DNA from: Colocasia esculenta
Taxonomy: Eukaryota > Streptophyta > Magnoliopsida > Alismatales > Araceae
Length of the DNA stretch: 64,000 nucleotides
Assembly (NCBI GenBank): GCA_014218235.1
Contig: CM024758.1
Coordinates: 105,313,698 to 105,377,697, forward strand
Reading direction: 5' to 3'
Numbering within the stretch: the first letter of the stretch is position 1; every line of letters starts with the position of its first letter. A program made the position numbers and the translations under genes. Positions 44,270 through 54,120 of the stretch are shown piece after piece. The notes beneath the pieces were generated by a model. It was not told the DNA's origin and ran no database searches. It saw only the letters and a list, made by a program, of their open reading frames with translations.

Positions 44270-44741
44270 GTCCCTTAGCCAATCTGATCCTATGTGGACA
44301 TTATATTTTGATGGAGCTCTGAACTCTCAAGGAAAGGGCATCGGGATTGCTCTGCTATCACCTGAAGGTGTCACCATTCCACGAACTCACAAACTAGATT
44401 TTCCTGCCACCAATAACATCGCCGAATATGAGTCTTTGTTGGCTGGTCTGGAGCTCGCTCATTTCTATGGCGTCACCCATCTACGAATCGTAGGTGATAG
44501 TCAGCTGGCCTTGTGCCAAAAGATCACCAAATATGTCACTCGCGATCCAAAGCTCAAGCCCTATCAAGAGCTTGCCTCAGCTTATGCCAATCTATTCTCC
44601 AAGCTAGTTTTTGTCCACATCCCTCGTCATCAGAATCTTTTAGCCGATGCCCTCGCCACGATTGGCGCAACCATGTATATGTGCTATCCCGGGGATTTGA
44701 CAATATTTAGATCGAGCGCCGTCAGGTTCCCGTCATTCTAG
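44270..44741 (+). pseudogene. Element E second RNase H (aRNH type)
   Basis: An uninterrupted domain: TLYFDGALNSQGKGIGIALL (catalytic Asp), TNNIAEYESLLAGLELA (Glu), LRIVGDSQLALCQ (Asp) and HQNLLADALATIGA (Asp). All four acidic positions are present, so the fold looks intact although the surrounding polyprotein is not. A second RNase H separate from the RT-linked one is the hallmark of Tat-lineage elements. It overlaps the end of the 43,983 frame and stops at 44,739. Confidence 0.88.
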
Positions 44742-46111
44742 ATCCTAACTTTCTCTGGGTTAAGGAAAAAGTGCTGAAGAATGCAGAAAGGAGAAGTAGA
44801 ACTGAGGTCATGTTAATGGAGCTGGAAGAAGAGATGGAGGATGAGGAAAAGCCATGGTATTATGAGATAGTTAGGTATTGCAGAAACCAGTCGTACCCTG
44901 AGGAAGCCACAGCCGATGAGAAGAGAGCAATAAGGAGGCTATCCTAGAAGTATACATTGGTTGGAAATGCTCTCTATAGAAGGGGATTTTCTGGAGTTTT
45001 GCTTAGATGCCTGGATGAAGATGAGGTTCGAAGGTTGTTGAGGAGGCCCATTCGGGTGTTTGTGGTGGCCATGTGAATAGTTAGATGCTTGCGAAGAAGA
45101 TCCTTAGGCAAGGTTTCTATTGGCCTACTCTAGAGGATGATTTTCCATCTTTGTACGTCGGTGTATCAAGTGCCAACTGCACACCGACAAAATCCATTCT
45201 CCATCCTCTACACTCCACCCAATATCCTCCCCATGGCCTTTCGCTATGTGGGCTTTCGACATCATTAGACCCCTTGGTGACCCCAACTCCCAGAACAAGG
45301 TCAAATCGTACATCCTCACAACAACGGAGTACTTCACCAAGTGGGCGGAAGCTGAAGCATATGCGGAAATCAAGGCAACAACCATTCGTAGGTTTATCAT
45401 GAAGAACATCATCACTAGGTTTGGCATCCCAAACACCATCGTCACCGACAACGGGCCCCAATTCATTTCTCAAGAGCTGCGTGACCTCTGCAACAGGTAT
45501 AAAATTGCATTGCATCATTCATCTCCATACTATCCAAAGGCAATGGCCAAGCAGAGGCCACCAATAAAACCTTGATTAAAATTGTTAAGAAAACATGTGA
45601 GGCTAACATATTCTCGGATTGGCCAGAAAAGCTCGTAGAAGCTCTATGGGCCTACCGCACTTCAATTCGTACTCCCACTAGGCAGACAACGTTTACCCTC
45701 ACTTACAGAATGGAGGAAGTAGTACCATACGAGATTCTCATTCCCTCGTTAAGGATCTAGCTTGACAAGGACTTGTCAATCGACGAGCGGCGTGAATCGC
45801 TCCTAGCACAACTGGAACTCCTAGACGAGAGGCGTCTGGTCGCCGCAGAACATACAAGAGTGTACCAAAATAGACTCGCTCGTTTTCATCAAAAGAAGGT
45901 TATTGAGAGAAAATTTAAGGTCGGTGAAATGGTTATTAAAAGAATCTTTGTAAAACCCGGAGGTCCCCGGTCAAAACTCCAACCTAACTGGGAAGGGCCA
46001 TTCGTGATCAAGGAGATAGGTCCAGGCAACACGTATAGGCTAGTCAACGCGGAGGGTGAGGAGCTCTCTCACCCTTGGAATGGGCTATATCTTAAAAAAT
46101 ACTACCCCTAG
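44742..46111 (+). pseudogene. Element E integrase
   Basis: After a linker, YTLVGNALYRRGFSGVLLRCL leads to an HHCC zinc domain (EAHSGVCGGHVN and CIKCQLHTD, 45,040-45,190). Catalytic core: WAFDIIRPLG near 45,246 (Asp), IVTDNGPQF near 45,440 (Asp) and NGQAEATNKT near 45,542 (Glu, in another frame). The C-terminus QPNWEGPFVIKEIGPGNTYRLV is a GPY/F-type module, ending LYLKKYYP. A stop near 44,946, a stop near 45,076 and several frame changes break it. Confidence 0.85.
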
Positions 46112-46960
46112 TTAGGTGTTTGAATTTATGTAGTGCAAGGACTCTAAAATGAAAAGATGTCATTATAAATTCACTGCTAATCCTTAGTGGATCAGTCAGA
46201 GGTGTTGACACCCACACACAGACACGCCCACCCTTGGAAGCCGGAAGTGCAGAATCCAAAGGAGATCAGTGTCAAACCAAGGTTCTAGGACATTACCCAT
46301 CTCTCTCCCTTTTCGGTCTGCCAATAGAAAAGGAAATTTGAGGAACTTACCTCGCAAACCTATCCGAAGCTCAATGGGTGTAGGTTAAGGCATAAAAGGG
46401 GAAAAGGAAAAGAAAATCAATGTCAAATCTAGAGTCAAAAGAGCCAAAACCGCAACCAAATGAAAGAAAAAAGCACGTCAAGAGCGGCAAAGTCCCCGCA
46501 GGGATCCAAATGGACCTGGTCGTAAGCGCGTGCAACACGTCAAGAGTGGCAAAGTCCCCACAGGGATCCAAATGGACCGGATGTAAGCGTGCTAAAAACC
46601 CCACAGGCCTAAAAAAGGCCGAAACCCACTGAGTCCAGAATAGAAGAGTGAGTATTTCCCCAGTCTCCTAGACTACTAGCAGACTTCCTAAAATTTCTTC
46701 CTTTCTCCTCAGGTATGTCCTAGGATCAAGGCAAGGTAGCGATCAACTGAGGAGGATGTCGCCGAAAGTAACCTTGGGTAAAGGCACCACTTGAGCACGT
46801 CCAACCTCTGTCTGACACACTCAAGAATAATCAATACATTCTTAGTGACAACTGAGTAATTGAAGGGTCCAAGTGCCACATATTTCCAACAAGAGCGGAT
46901 TCCCTTCGTTCCGCGCGTCTTCTTAGAAGGGACTATGCCGAGTTACGGCCCCTTAAAAAA
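46112..46960 (+). other. Element E 3' region with a 60-bp duplication
   Basis: Non-coding. Two tandem copies of a roughly 60-bp unit (46,477-46,597) contain CACGTCAAGAGYGGCAAAGT and CAGGGATCCAAATGGACC, followed by a third decayed fragment with GGCCT/AGGCC near 46,605. No gene seen. Confidence 0.6.
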
Positions 46961-46962
46961 AA

Positions 46963-47375
46963 ACAGATATTTTCAAAATAAAAAAAATCAGATATTTTCA
47001 AAATCAAAAAAAAGTCAGATATTTTTAAAATAAAAAAAGATATTTTCAAGATTAAAGAAAATGTGATATTTTCAAAAGTAAAAAAAAATCAGATATTTTC
47101 AAAATCCAAAAAATTAGATATTTTCAAAATAAAAAAATTAGATATTTTCAAAATCCAAAAAATCAGATATTTTCAAAATTAAAAAAATCAGATATTTCAA
47201 AATCTAAAAAAGATATTTTCAAAGTCTAAAAAAATCAGATATTTTCAAAGTCCAAAAAAATTAGATATTTTCAAAGTAAAAAAGAATCAGATATTTTTAA
47301 AATAAAAAATCAGATATTTCCAAAATCTAAAAAAAATCAGATATTTCCAAATCCAAAAATCAGATATTTCTCATT
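46963..47375 (+). repeat. A/T-rich minisatellite in the E 3' region
   Basis: About 17 units of roughly 24 bp, consensus AAAAAATCAGATATTTTCAAA. Tandem repeats between integrase and 3' LTR are known in Tat elements. Confidence 0.88.
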
Positions 47376-47724
47376 ACATCGCATGCATTCTGTACATTCA
47401 TCTCTTGTACATACATCTCTTGCATAAATCTCTGCACATCACATGTAAATACTGCACGCACATCTCTTGCATTCTGTTGTCTTTCATTCTCGCCTTATTT
47501 GAATAAAGGCTCAGCCCTTGACAAGATCGTGAAGTCAAGAATCATTTTTGATGCAAGGGGCTGAGCCGGACGGACATTTAACTTGTTTGTTCTAGTGAAT
47601 TTGCAGACGCAGGAAGAGAAAAGCAAACACATATATATGGCTGTGAAAGGGGCCAACCCCAAGTACATCATCATGGAGTGCCGAACGGGCACATGTCATC
47701 AGAAAAAAGGTAAAAGTACAAGTG
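47376..47724. other. Gene-free stretch with an inverted repeat
   Basis: CATCTCTTGCAT-type short repeats at 47,395-47,475, then GGCTCAGCCCTTG (47,508-47,520) against CAAGGGGCTGAGCC (47,554-47,567), one base short of perfect. It lies between E and the 3' end of the PMD gene; which of the two it belongs to is unclear. Confidence 0.55.
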
Positions 47725-48324
47725 TCATGGCGGTGTCTCACCACCGCTCTCCGCAGGCCTCTGCTGGCGATTACCCTCAGCCTCGCCTGGATCTGCTGCC
47801 GGATGTGGAGCAGGAGGCCTCATGGAGGTACGTGAACCAGTGGACCCCTGAGCGGCCCGTCCCTCCTCCACATTCCTCTCGTACTGAGAGGAAGTCGCAA
47901 TGAGGCTCGCAGAATAGGCACTGGCCCGCCCCTGCTCCCTCGCGTGCTCGCGTCCGCGTCGGTACCGGTCCTCCGCCGCCTTCAACAGGCGCTCGAAGGC
48001 CACCAAGCTCGCAAGAGCCTCCACCGTATGCTGAGTCAAACGCTCGCGCTCCTGGGACCACCTGCTGCACTCCTCTTCCCACCGGCTGCGCTCCTCAGTC
48101 CACCGGCCGCGCTCCTCCCTGCTCTCCTCCCCCAATCGGGCCTGCTCCCTCTCACGGTCCCGACGCTCCAAGGAGAGGCTGACACGAAGCTCCAGCGCCT
48201 CGCGAGGCAGGTCTGTGTCCTGCTGAGAAGCCTGAGTCTGCAACTCGGACAGCTGCCGTGATAGCTCGGTCATCTCGACACGGGTGCTCGTCTCCCGCGT
48301 GAGGGCACTCTGGAGCTCGTCAGA
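47725..48324 (-). pseudogene. PMD gene exon 7: coiled-coil C-terminus
   Basis: 200 codons including the stop, open throughout. It begins SDELQSALTRETSTRVEMTE after a GCAG acceptor. Long Arg/Glu/Leu heptads (REALELRVSLSLERRDRERE, then EERGRWTEERSRWEEECSRW) indicate a strong coiled coil to about residue 140, then a Pro/Gly-rich tail ending ESGGETPP. GC-rich, unlike the A/T-rich retroelements around it. Confidence 0.72.
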
Positions 48325-48474
48325 CTGCACAAAGGGCAGGTGCAGGTAAGTAAGATCGTTCAATTATACATATACATCATGATAAGTACTTACCGTGCAG
48401 AGAGGTCGCGCTCCGCCTCCCGCTCTGGCCACTGCCGCCGCCAACTGTGCCCAGAGAGAGGCCATCTCCAGGTC

Positions 48475-48479
48475 AGGAA
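48475..48479 (+). repeat. Target-site duplication of element C (left)
   Basis: AGGAA, repeated at 60,995-60,999. Joining the two flanks restores an open PMD exon. Confidence 0.92.
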
Positions 48480-48702
48480 TGTTGGGTTGAATGCAATTCA
48501 TATCATTTCCCTCCTATTTTGATGATGACAAGAGGTGTTCTTAAAGCAATTTAATTGAAACATGTCAAAAACATCATACCTGAAATTCATGTTCATAAAG
48601 TATTTTTCAAACCACATTTATCATTTATGGTCATGATAAATCATTTAACTAATGATATATGTGTTTATTTTTCAGGTACAAACATTTTTATGCAAAAGAT
48701 GT

Positions 48703-49015
48703 GTCGACACACCCATCAATGGTGTCGACACATCAACACAGATTCAAAGGAAATATGGTAAAAATGTTGAGACTGTGTCGACACAAGTCAAGAGTGTGTC
48801 GACACGAGTTGAAGTTTTCCAGGTTTTAGCCTACTCAGGTCGACACACTCTCAGAGCAGGTCGACACTAGACCCAGTTCCCAGAACAACCAGTTTGAAGA
48901 ATTGGGACAGCAGGTCGACACACTCAAGAGCAGGTCGACACGGGACCTTCTTCCCAGAACAGCATTTTTCATATTCTGGGACAGTGTGTCGACACTACCA
49001 CCAGGGCAGGTCGAC
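48703..49015 (+). promoter_or_regulatory. Five phased GTCGAC pairs in LTR C
   Basis: GTCGAC starts: 48,703/48,724, 48,777/48,798, 48,839/48,860, 48,914/48,934 and 48,988/49,010. Spacing within pairs is 20-22 bp and between pairs mostly 74-75 bp. Contexts are GTGTCGACAC (perfect palindrome) or AGGTCGACAC. The cluster is just upstream of the putative TATA box. Confidence 0.75.
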
Positions 49016-49130
49016 ACACTACGGAAACTTTTCATCCTAAAGTTGATGGCCGCCACGTGTCCTTCTAGGGCGATCAGAATCTTCCTAGGAACGCGTGCCT
49101 TGTATCCCAAAAGGGTATCTTTGAATCCTA

Positions 49131-49142
49131 AGGATATAAAAG
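49131..49142 (+). promoter_or_regulatory. Candidate TATA box in LTR C
   Basis: GGATATAAAAGG, kept in the 3' LTR as GGATATAAAATG. It sits about 120 bp after the last GTCGAC site. Confidence 0.55.
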
Positions 49143-49631
49143 GTCTTTTTGGCCAGCCTTCACATCAGAGAAGGACCCAACTCTCTCAGAGCCTCCAAAA
49201 AGCTCCTGGCGGCCAAGAAGAGCTCGTGTCTCCTTCCTCTGCTCTCCAAGTGCTTCCAGAAGACCAATTCCCACCAATTCAAGGTGTGGGAATTGGAATT
49301 TGATTCCTGAAGACTCCTCTGAAGCATTCCAAGGAGGCAGATCCTGTAGAAGACTTCTTTGGTGAAGAATTCGAGGAAGATCCAACTTCTCAGATTGCAG
49401 AGCATCGACTTGGACTTCAAGCTTCACAAGTTTTTCCCAATTCAAGCTTCTACAAGGGAGTACACTGAAGAACGAAGCCTTTCAATACAATTTATTTTCT
49501 TCTGTTCTTCTGAGATATCTTTTGAGATTATGCAAGTGCTTCTGCATAACTCTCTTTAGAGTTCTCAAATTTCGACTAGATCTGTTGCTAGAGGATCTTA
49601 GTCTTAAGTTGGTGTCTAGCAGTTGTAGTGT

Positions 49632-49802
49632 GAGCATTGTGCTCAGGTTGTTGTGAGCCGTCGAGCTCAGTTTGAGTTGTCAAGCTCAAGGTTGGTTGAG
49701 CAGTCTTGCTCTGTGTTTCTAGAGTAGTCTTGCTCTAGAGGTCGTGTGAGTTGTATGCTCTAAAGTGTTGGAGTTGTTAGGCTCCTTTGGGTGTGTAGCC
49801 CA
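49632..49802 (+). repeat. Train of eight hairpins in R/U5 of LTR C
   Basis: GAGCA/TGCTC (49,632), GAGC/GCTC (49,655), TTGAG/CTCAA (49,672), GAGCA/TGCTC (49,698), TCTAGAG/CTCTAGA (49,718), GAG/CTC (49,748), GGAG/CTCC (49,770), TGGG/CCCA (49,788). They recur about every 20-30 bases with GTTG linkers. The 3' LTR keeps them. Confidence 0.82.
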
Positions 49803-50143
49803 GTTGTGTTAGTGAAGCCTCACGGGTTGTGAGGGGTGGATGTAGGAATCACTTGGGTGATCTCCGAACCACCTAAAAAATCCTTGTGCATTTGTCTTCT
49901 GTGGTTTGATTGATTCATCCGCTAGATGCTTGCATAGGATCCGTTTTTAATTCACTTAATCAACTTGCTTCACATCTAAGTTTTCAACTCACTCAAATCT
50001 AATCAGATCTGTAGTTTTTCACTGATAACATTGCCTCTGATTCTAAATAGTTTTCAAATTATTTAAGCTTCCGCAAAAGTGGCTAAGATCTATTCATCCC
50101 CCCCTTCTAGATCTTTTCCACACATTCATTTCGATCCTTCAAT

Positions 50144-50157
50144 TGGTATCAGAGCGG
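50144..50157 (+). promoter_or_regulatory. Element C primer-binding site
   Basis: TGGTATCAGAGCGG two bases after the LTR; initiator-Met tRNA type. Confidence 0.92.
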
Positions 50158-50275
50158 GTTTACATCGATCTGATTTGAACTGAGCAGTTTTGTTTCTGAG
50201 TATTGAGTGTTTGATTGTTTGCTTGTTTGTTTGCTTGCTTGTTTAACTCCTTCTCTGTGCATTTACTTAAGTGTC

Positions 50276-51868
50276 ATGGACTCAAAGGGTTTCATAGCTG
50301 AGGGCCATTCCATAAATAGGCCACCATTCTTTAATGGTTTGGACTATTCTTATTGGAAGAATAGAATGCAAGTGTTTCTAAGGGCCCAGAACTATGAGAT
50401 CTGGAAAGTTGTAGAGGTGGGTCCCTATGAGAAACAGGGAGAAGAAGATACCTGGACAAGGGAACAGATAAGGAAAGCTACACTGAATTATAGTGCCATG
50501 AACATGATTCAGTGTGCTGTCCATCCCAAGGAGTATTCGAGAATCTCTATGTGCAAATCTGCCAAAGAGATGTGGGATAAACTCGAATTACTCTATGAGG
50601 GAACATCTCAGGTCAAGGAGACCAAGGCAAATATTTTAGTTTCAGAATATGAACTCTTTATGATGAAATCTAATGAATCTATTTCTGAAATGTTTGCCAG
50701 ATTCATGGTGATAGTCAATGGACTCAAGGCTTTGGGTAAGGAGTATACTGATGCAGACTTGGTAAGAAAAATTTTGCGTTCACTTTCTTCAATGTGGCAT
50801 ACCAAGGCCACTGTTATTGAAGATTCAAAAGATTTATCCAAAATTTCTTTGGATGAATTGATTGGATCTTTAATGACATATGAAATAAACTTAAAAAGAA
50901 ATGAAGAACACTTAATTAAGACCAAGCCTATGGCACTCAAAGCCTCTTCAAGCAACAAAGATAAAAATCAGGATAAGACAAGTTCTGAAGAATCTGAGTC
51001 GAATGAGGATGAGATTGCCCTCATGACCAGACAATTCAGGAAATTTTTGAAATATAGGAAAGGGAAAATGACTGGGAAAAAGAAATTTCCCTCAGGTAAG
51101 AAGAACACTTCCTCTTCCAATTTCAATAAGAATCATAAACCTGATGAAAATGTTATCTGTTACAGGTGCAACAAGCCAGGACACATGAAGGGAGAGTGTC
51201 CTGAGAACAAGAAGGAAAAGCACAAGAGATTCCAGAAATATAAGAAGCCAAAGGCCATGGTAGCCACTTGGTCTGACGAAGACTCAAGTGAGGAAGAAGA
51301 AGAGAAGAAATCCTCAAGCTCTGAAAGTGAGGAGGTTTGCTTCATGGCCAACAACACAGATGAAAAGGTAAATACTTCCTTTGAAGACTATACTGTTGAA
51401 GATTGGCAGGATGTGTATGCAGAACTAGTTGAAAGATATTCTGAAATGAGAAAAGAAAATAAACACATCAAAAAGAAAATTGAAAATCTTTACCATAACC
51501 AATCTTCAAACAATAGATCTTGTGAACTGGAAACTGAAGTAACAGAATTGCTTGAAGAAAAAGAAAATCTCCTGAACCTAATTGACAATTTAAAACTTGC
51601 CTCTCAAAAGGCCTCCCAAGAATTCAGAAACTTAACTGAAAAGCTGGAAATTGAAAAACAAGAAAAACAACAGAAAATTGAAGAAATTGAAGCTTTTAAA
51701 AACCAGCTAAAGGAAAGGGAGAAGGTTATCCAAACCTTCACAAAAGGCCAAGATAACCTAGAAGCATTGCTAGGATCCAACATGACAACCACATCTCATG
51801 GATTAGGATTCAACAAAAAGAAACCAACAAAAGATAAATCAGTGAGAAAAAGGGAAAAACACCACTAA
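50276..51868 (+). CDS. Element C gag with coiled-coil extension
   Basis: 530 codons, fully open. Start chosen at MDSKGFIAEGHSINRPPFF, which aligns with gag of B; the frame is open upstream but that part is leader. UBN2-type gag core (LDYSYWKNRMQVFL, EMWDKLELLYEGTSQVKETK, SISEMFARFMVIVNGL), a Ser/Glu/Lys linker, CCHC knuckle CYRCNKPGHMKGEC near 51,160-51,200, acidic EEEEEKKSSSSE patch, then a long Lys/Glu/Leu coiled coil to the end. Builds the particle and packages RNA. In B the coiled coil is in a separate frame, so C shows the native arrangement. Confidence 0.92.
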   Translation: MDSKGFIAEGHSINRPPFFNGLDYSYWKNRMQVFLRAQNYEIWKVVEVGPYEKQGEEDTWTREQIRKATLNYSAMNMIQCAVHPKEYSRISMCKSAKEMWDKLELLYEGTSQVKETKANILVSEYELFMMKSNESISEMFARFMVIVNGLKALGKEYTDADLVRKILRSLSSMWHTKATVIEDSKDLSKISLDELIGSLMTYEINLKRNEEHLIKTKPMALKASSSNKDKNQDKTSSEESESNEDEIALMTRQFRKFLKYRKGKMTGKKKFPSGKKNTSSSNFNKNHKPDENVICYRCNKPGHMKGECPENKKEKHKRFQKYKKPKAMVATWSDEDSSEEEEEKKSSSSESEEVCFMANNTDEKVNTSFEDYTVEDWQDVYAELVERYSEMRKENKHIKKKIENLYHNQSSNNRSCELETEVTELLEEKENLLNLIDNLKLASQKASQEFRNLTEKLEIEKQEKQQKIEEIEAFKNQLKEREKVIQTFTKGQDNLEALLGSNMTTTSHGLGFNKKKPTKDKSVRKREKHH

Positions 51869-52534
51869 TTAATTTTGTCAAGGGTCCTAATCTGGAAAAC
51901 ACTGAAATCCAACAAACAGCAAACAAAACCCCAAACAAAACTCAAAACAAATCAAAAACTCAAAAACAAAAGAAGACTGTCAGGTCGACACAGTCCCCTG
52001 ACAGGTCGACACTAGTCCACAAGAAGAAGACTTCTGTGGCTGCTGTGTCGACACCAGTACGGGAGAGGTCGACCTGCTCAACACCAAAACCATAAACAAC
52101 TCAACCAAAAATTCAAATAAAAATCTGAAAATAAGAAAAAGGGAAAAGAAATAATCCATGAAAAACCTTGGACCTCCAAGACAACACTTCAAGAAAATTG
52201 GTCTAATCCTTGGAACCAATGGTATGAAAATCCCTGTTGGTATTATCCTCAATACCCTTATCCAAATTTCTGGATGTACCAACACAATCCATGGATTCCA
52301 CCTCCTTCTCTGAACTCAAATTTTCAAATGAAAAATTCTCCTCCTACCAAAAACAAAGATCTTGGTGCTTTCATTCCTAAAAGAAAGAACAAACAGAAAA
52401 AGGCTGAAAACACCAAAGTAACAAAACAAAAATCTAAAACAAATCAAATTTGGGTGAGAAAGGATATGATGTCTTTGTTAAATCATTCTGATGGTCCCAA
52501 CTCTGTTTGGGTACCAAAATCTTCTCTCCATTGA
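51869..52534 (+). pseudogene. Element C gag C-terminal extension / gag-protease linker
   Basis: The frame of gag continues beyond its TAA with several stops, then is open from about 52,080. It has a Trp/Tyr/Pro-rich patch (NPWNQWYENPCWYYPQYPYP) and a Lys-rich stretch ending GPNSVWVPKSSLH, the counterpart of the GPKRTWVPKS ending in B. The second zinc knuckle seen in B is not found here. Four GTCGAC sites (51,984-52,073) lie in the stop-containing part. Confidence 0.65.
51984..52073 (+). promoter_or_regulatory. Two phased GTCGAC pairs inside element C
   Basis: 51,984/52,005 and 52,047/52,068, both 21 bp apart. They lie just after the gag stop, outside any LTR. Confidence 0.6.
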
Positions 52535-52539
52535 TCTTT

Positions 52540-53830
52540 GTGCAGGAAGGTCGTGCACCCAACACCAATGTTTGGTTTCTTGATAGTGGGCGTTCACGAC
52601 ACATGACTGGAGATAGAGCCAAATTTCCTGTCTAATTGAAAAGGAGGGAGGGTCAGTCACCTTTGGAGGTAAAAATAAAGGAAAGATCATTGGATCTGGT
52701 AAGGTTGGTCAAACTTCTTCAAACTCAGTAGATAATGTTTTGTTAGTTGATGGACTTGATTATAATTTGCTCAGTATCAGCCAACTATGTGACAAAGGTC
52801 ACAAAGTTGTGTTTGAATCGATTTTTGCAAGATAATAGATTCATCAACTGATAAAATCAAATTCTTTGGAAAAAGAGAAAACAATGTCTACATGATCAAC
52901 CTTATAAAAACTTTTCTGAAAATCTTTGTTTTGTTGCAAATAAAGATGAAATTGCATGGACTTGGCACAAAAGACTTGGCCATGCAAGTTTCAGAACTTT
53001 GAATAAGTTGTTAAGATTGAATCTGGTTAAAGGTCTTCCTGAATCTTTTTCTAATGTTGAAGGTCAAATTTGTGGGATCTGTGCTAAAGGAAAACAAACT
53101 AGGAAATCCTTTAAAGTCTTCAATGAAGTACTCACATCTAAGCCACTAGAACTTCTTCACATGGACCTCTTTGGGCCAACAAGAGTTCTAAGCTAAGTGG
53201 CAAAAGATATGGGTTTGTAATCATTGATGACTTTACTAGATTTACCTGGGTTATTTTCTATCCCACAAAAGTGATGCATGCCTTGAATTCAGGACTTTTG
53301 TACCACTGTCTTAACCACTTATCCATATAAAATCAAAAATATCTTAACTGATCATGGGGGTGAATTTGAGAACACATCCTTTTCTGATTTTTGTGCTGAA
53401 TTTCAAATATTCCACAAGTTTTCTTGACCAAGAACTCCAGAACAAAATGGAGTTGTGGAAAGAAAGAACAGAACTCTTGTGGAAATGGCTAGAACCATGC
53501 TTCTTGAGAGTAACTTGCCCAAATCCTTCTGGGCTGAAGCTGTAACACAGCAAACCACATACTCAATAGAGCATTGGTCAGACCAAAAATCAAGAAAACC
53601 CCCTATGAATTTTGAAAAATAAAAAGCCAACTGTTTCCTATTTTAAAATCTTTGGTTGCAAATGCTATGTACACAATAATAACAAAGAAAACCTTGACAA
53701 GTTTGATGCTAAAAGTCAGGAAGCTATCTTCCTTGGCTATTTGAAGTGTCAAGGGCTTTCAAAGTGTACATATTAAAAACCAAAGCTGTTGAAGAATCAC
53801 CACATGTTATTTTTGATGAAAATTCCTTTT
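52540..53830 (+). pseudogene. Element C protease and integrase
   Basis: Protease site WFLDSGRSRHMTG near 52,573 (Arg where Cys is usual), VLLVDGLDYNLLSISQLCD, GAG-pre-integrase TWHKRLGHASFRTLN, then CGICAKGKQTRKSF, MDLFGPTRVLS, TDHGGEFEN, PEQNGVVERKNR and WAEAV. At least ten single-base frame changes or stops lie in 1.3 kb (for example near 52,635, 52,820, 52,910, 53,196, 53,262, 53,428, 53,545, 53,615). All catalytic residues can still be found, but split over frames. Confidence 0.85.
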
Positions 53831-54120
53831 CCACTAATGATTCTAAATCTTGCAGGGAAAAACCAGACAATGAAGAATATGACCTCATTGTGGATTCTTC
53901 ACCAACCGTTGAGGAGATTAACAACATTGAAGAGAACCTGAACAACAACTCACCATCCACAAGTGGTTCAGGTAATATTGCTCCAGAAGTGGGCACTTCT
54001 CAACAGGTAATTTCTGAACCTCGTTTTCTAAGAGATCACCCATTAGACAGTGTAGTTGGCAACTTAAATGATAAGTTAGGACCAGATCATCCTTCTTGCA
54101 AAACATTGAAGAAGACTCAC

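Larger units (their letters stand above)
39131..47400 (+). mobile_element. Element E: Tat-type Ty3/gypsy retrotransposon, left end missing
   Basis: Order: Pro-rich gag linker, protease, G-patch, palindrome-rich spacer, RT with RNase H, a second RNase H, integrase, long repeat-rich 3' region. The second RNase H after the RT-linked one is diagnostic for the Tat lineage. Neither LTR is recognised: the left end is lost in the gap and I could not place the 3' LTR with confidence, so the right border is approximate. Many stops and frame changes throughout. Confidence 0.82.
48480..50141 (+). repeat. Element C 5' LTR
   Basis: 1,662 bp from TGTTGGG to CCTTCA. The U3-like part holds five phased GTCGAC pairs (48,703-49,015). 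A TATA-like GGATATAAAAGG lies near 49,131. The transcribed part holds a train of eight hairpins (49,632-49,802). The primer site follows. Confidence 0.95.

Noticed and set aside
46963..47375. Regular repeat with spacers, CRISPR-like at first glance
   Set aside because: Units are contiguous, A/T-only and inside a plant retroelement; no cas genes or unique spacers.
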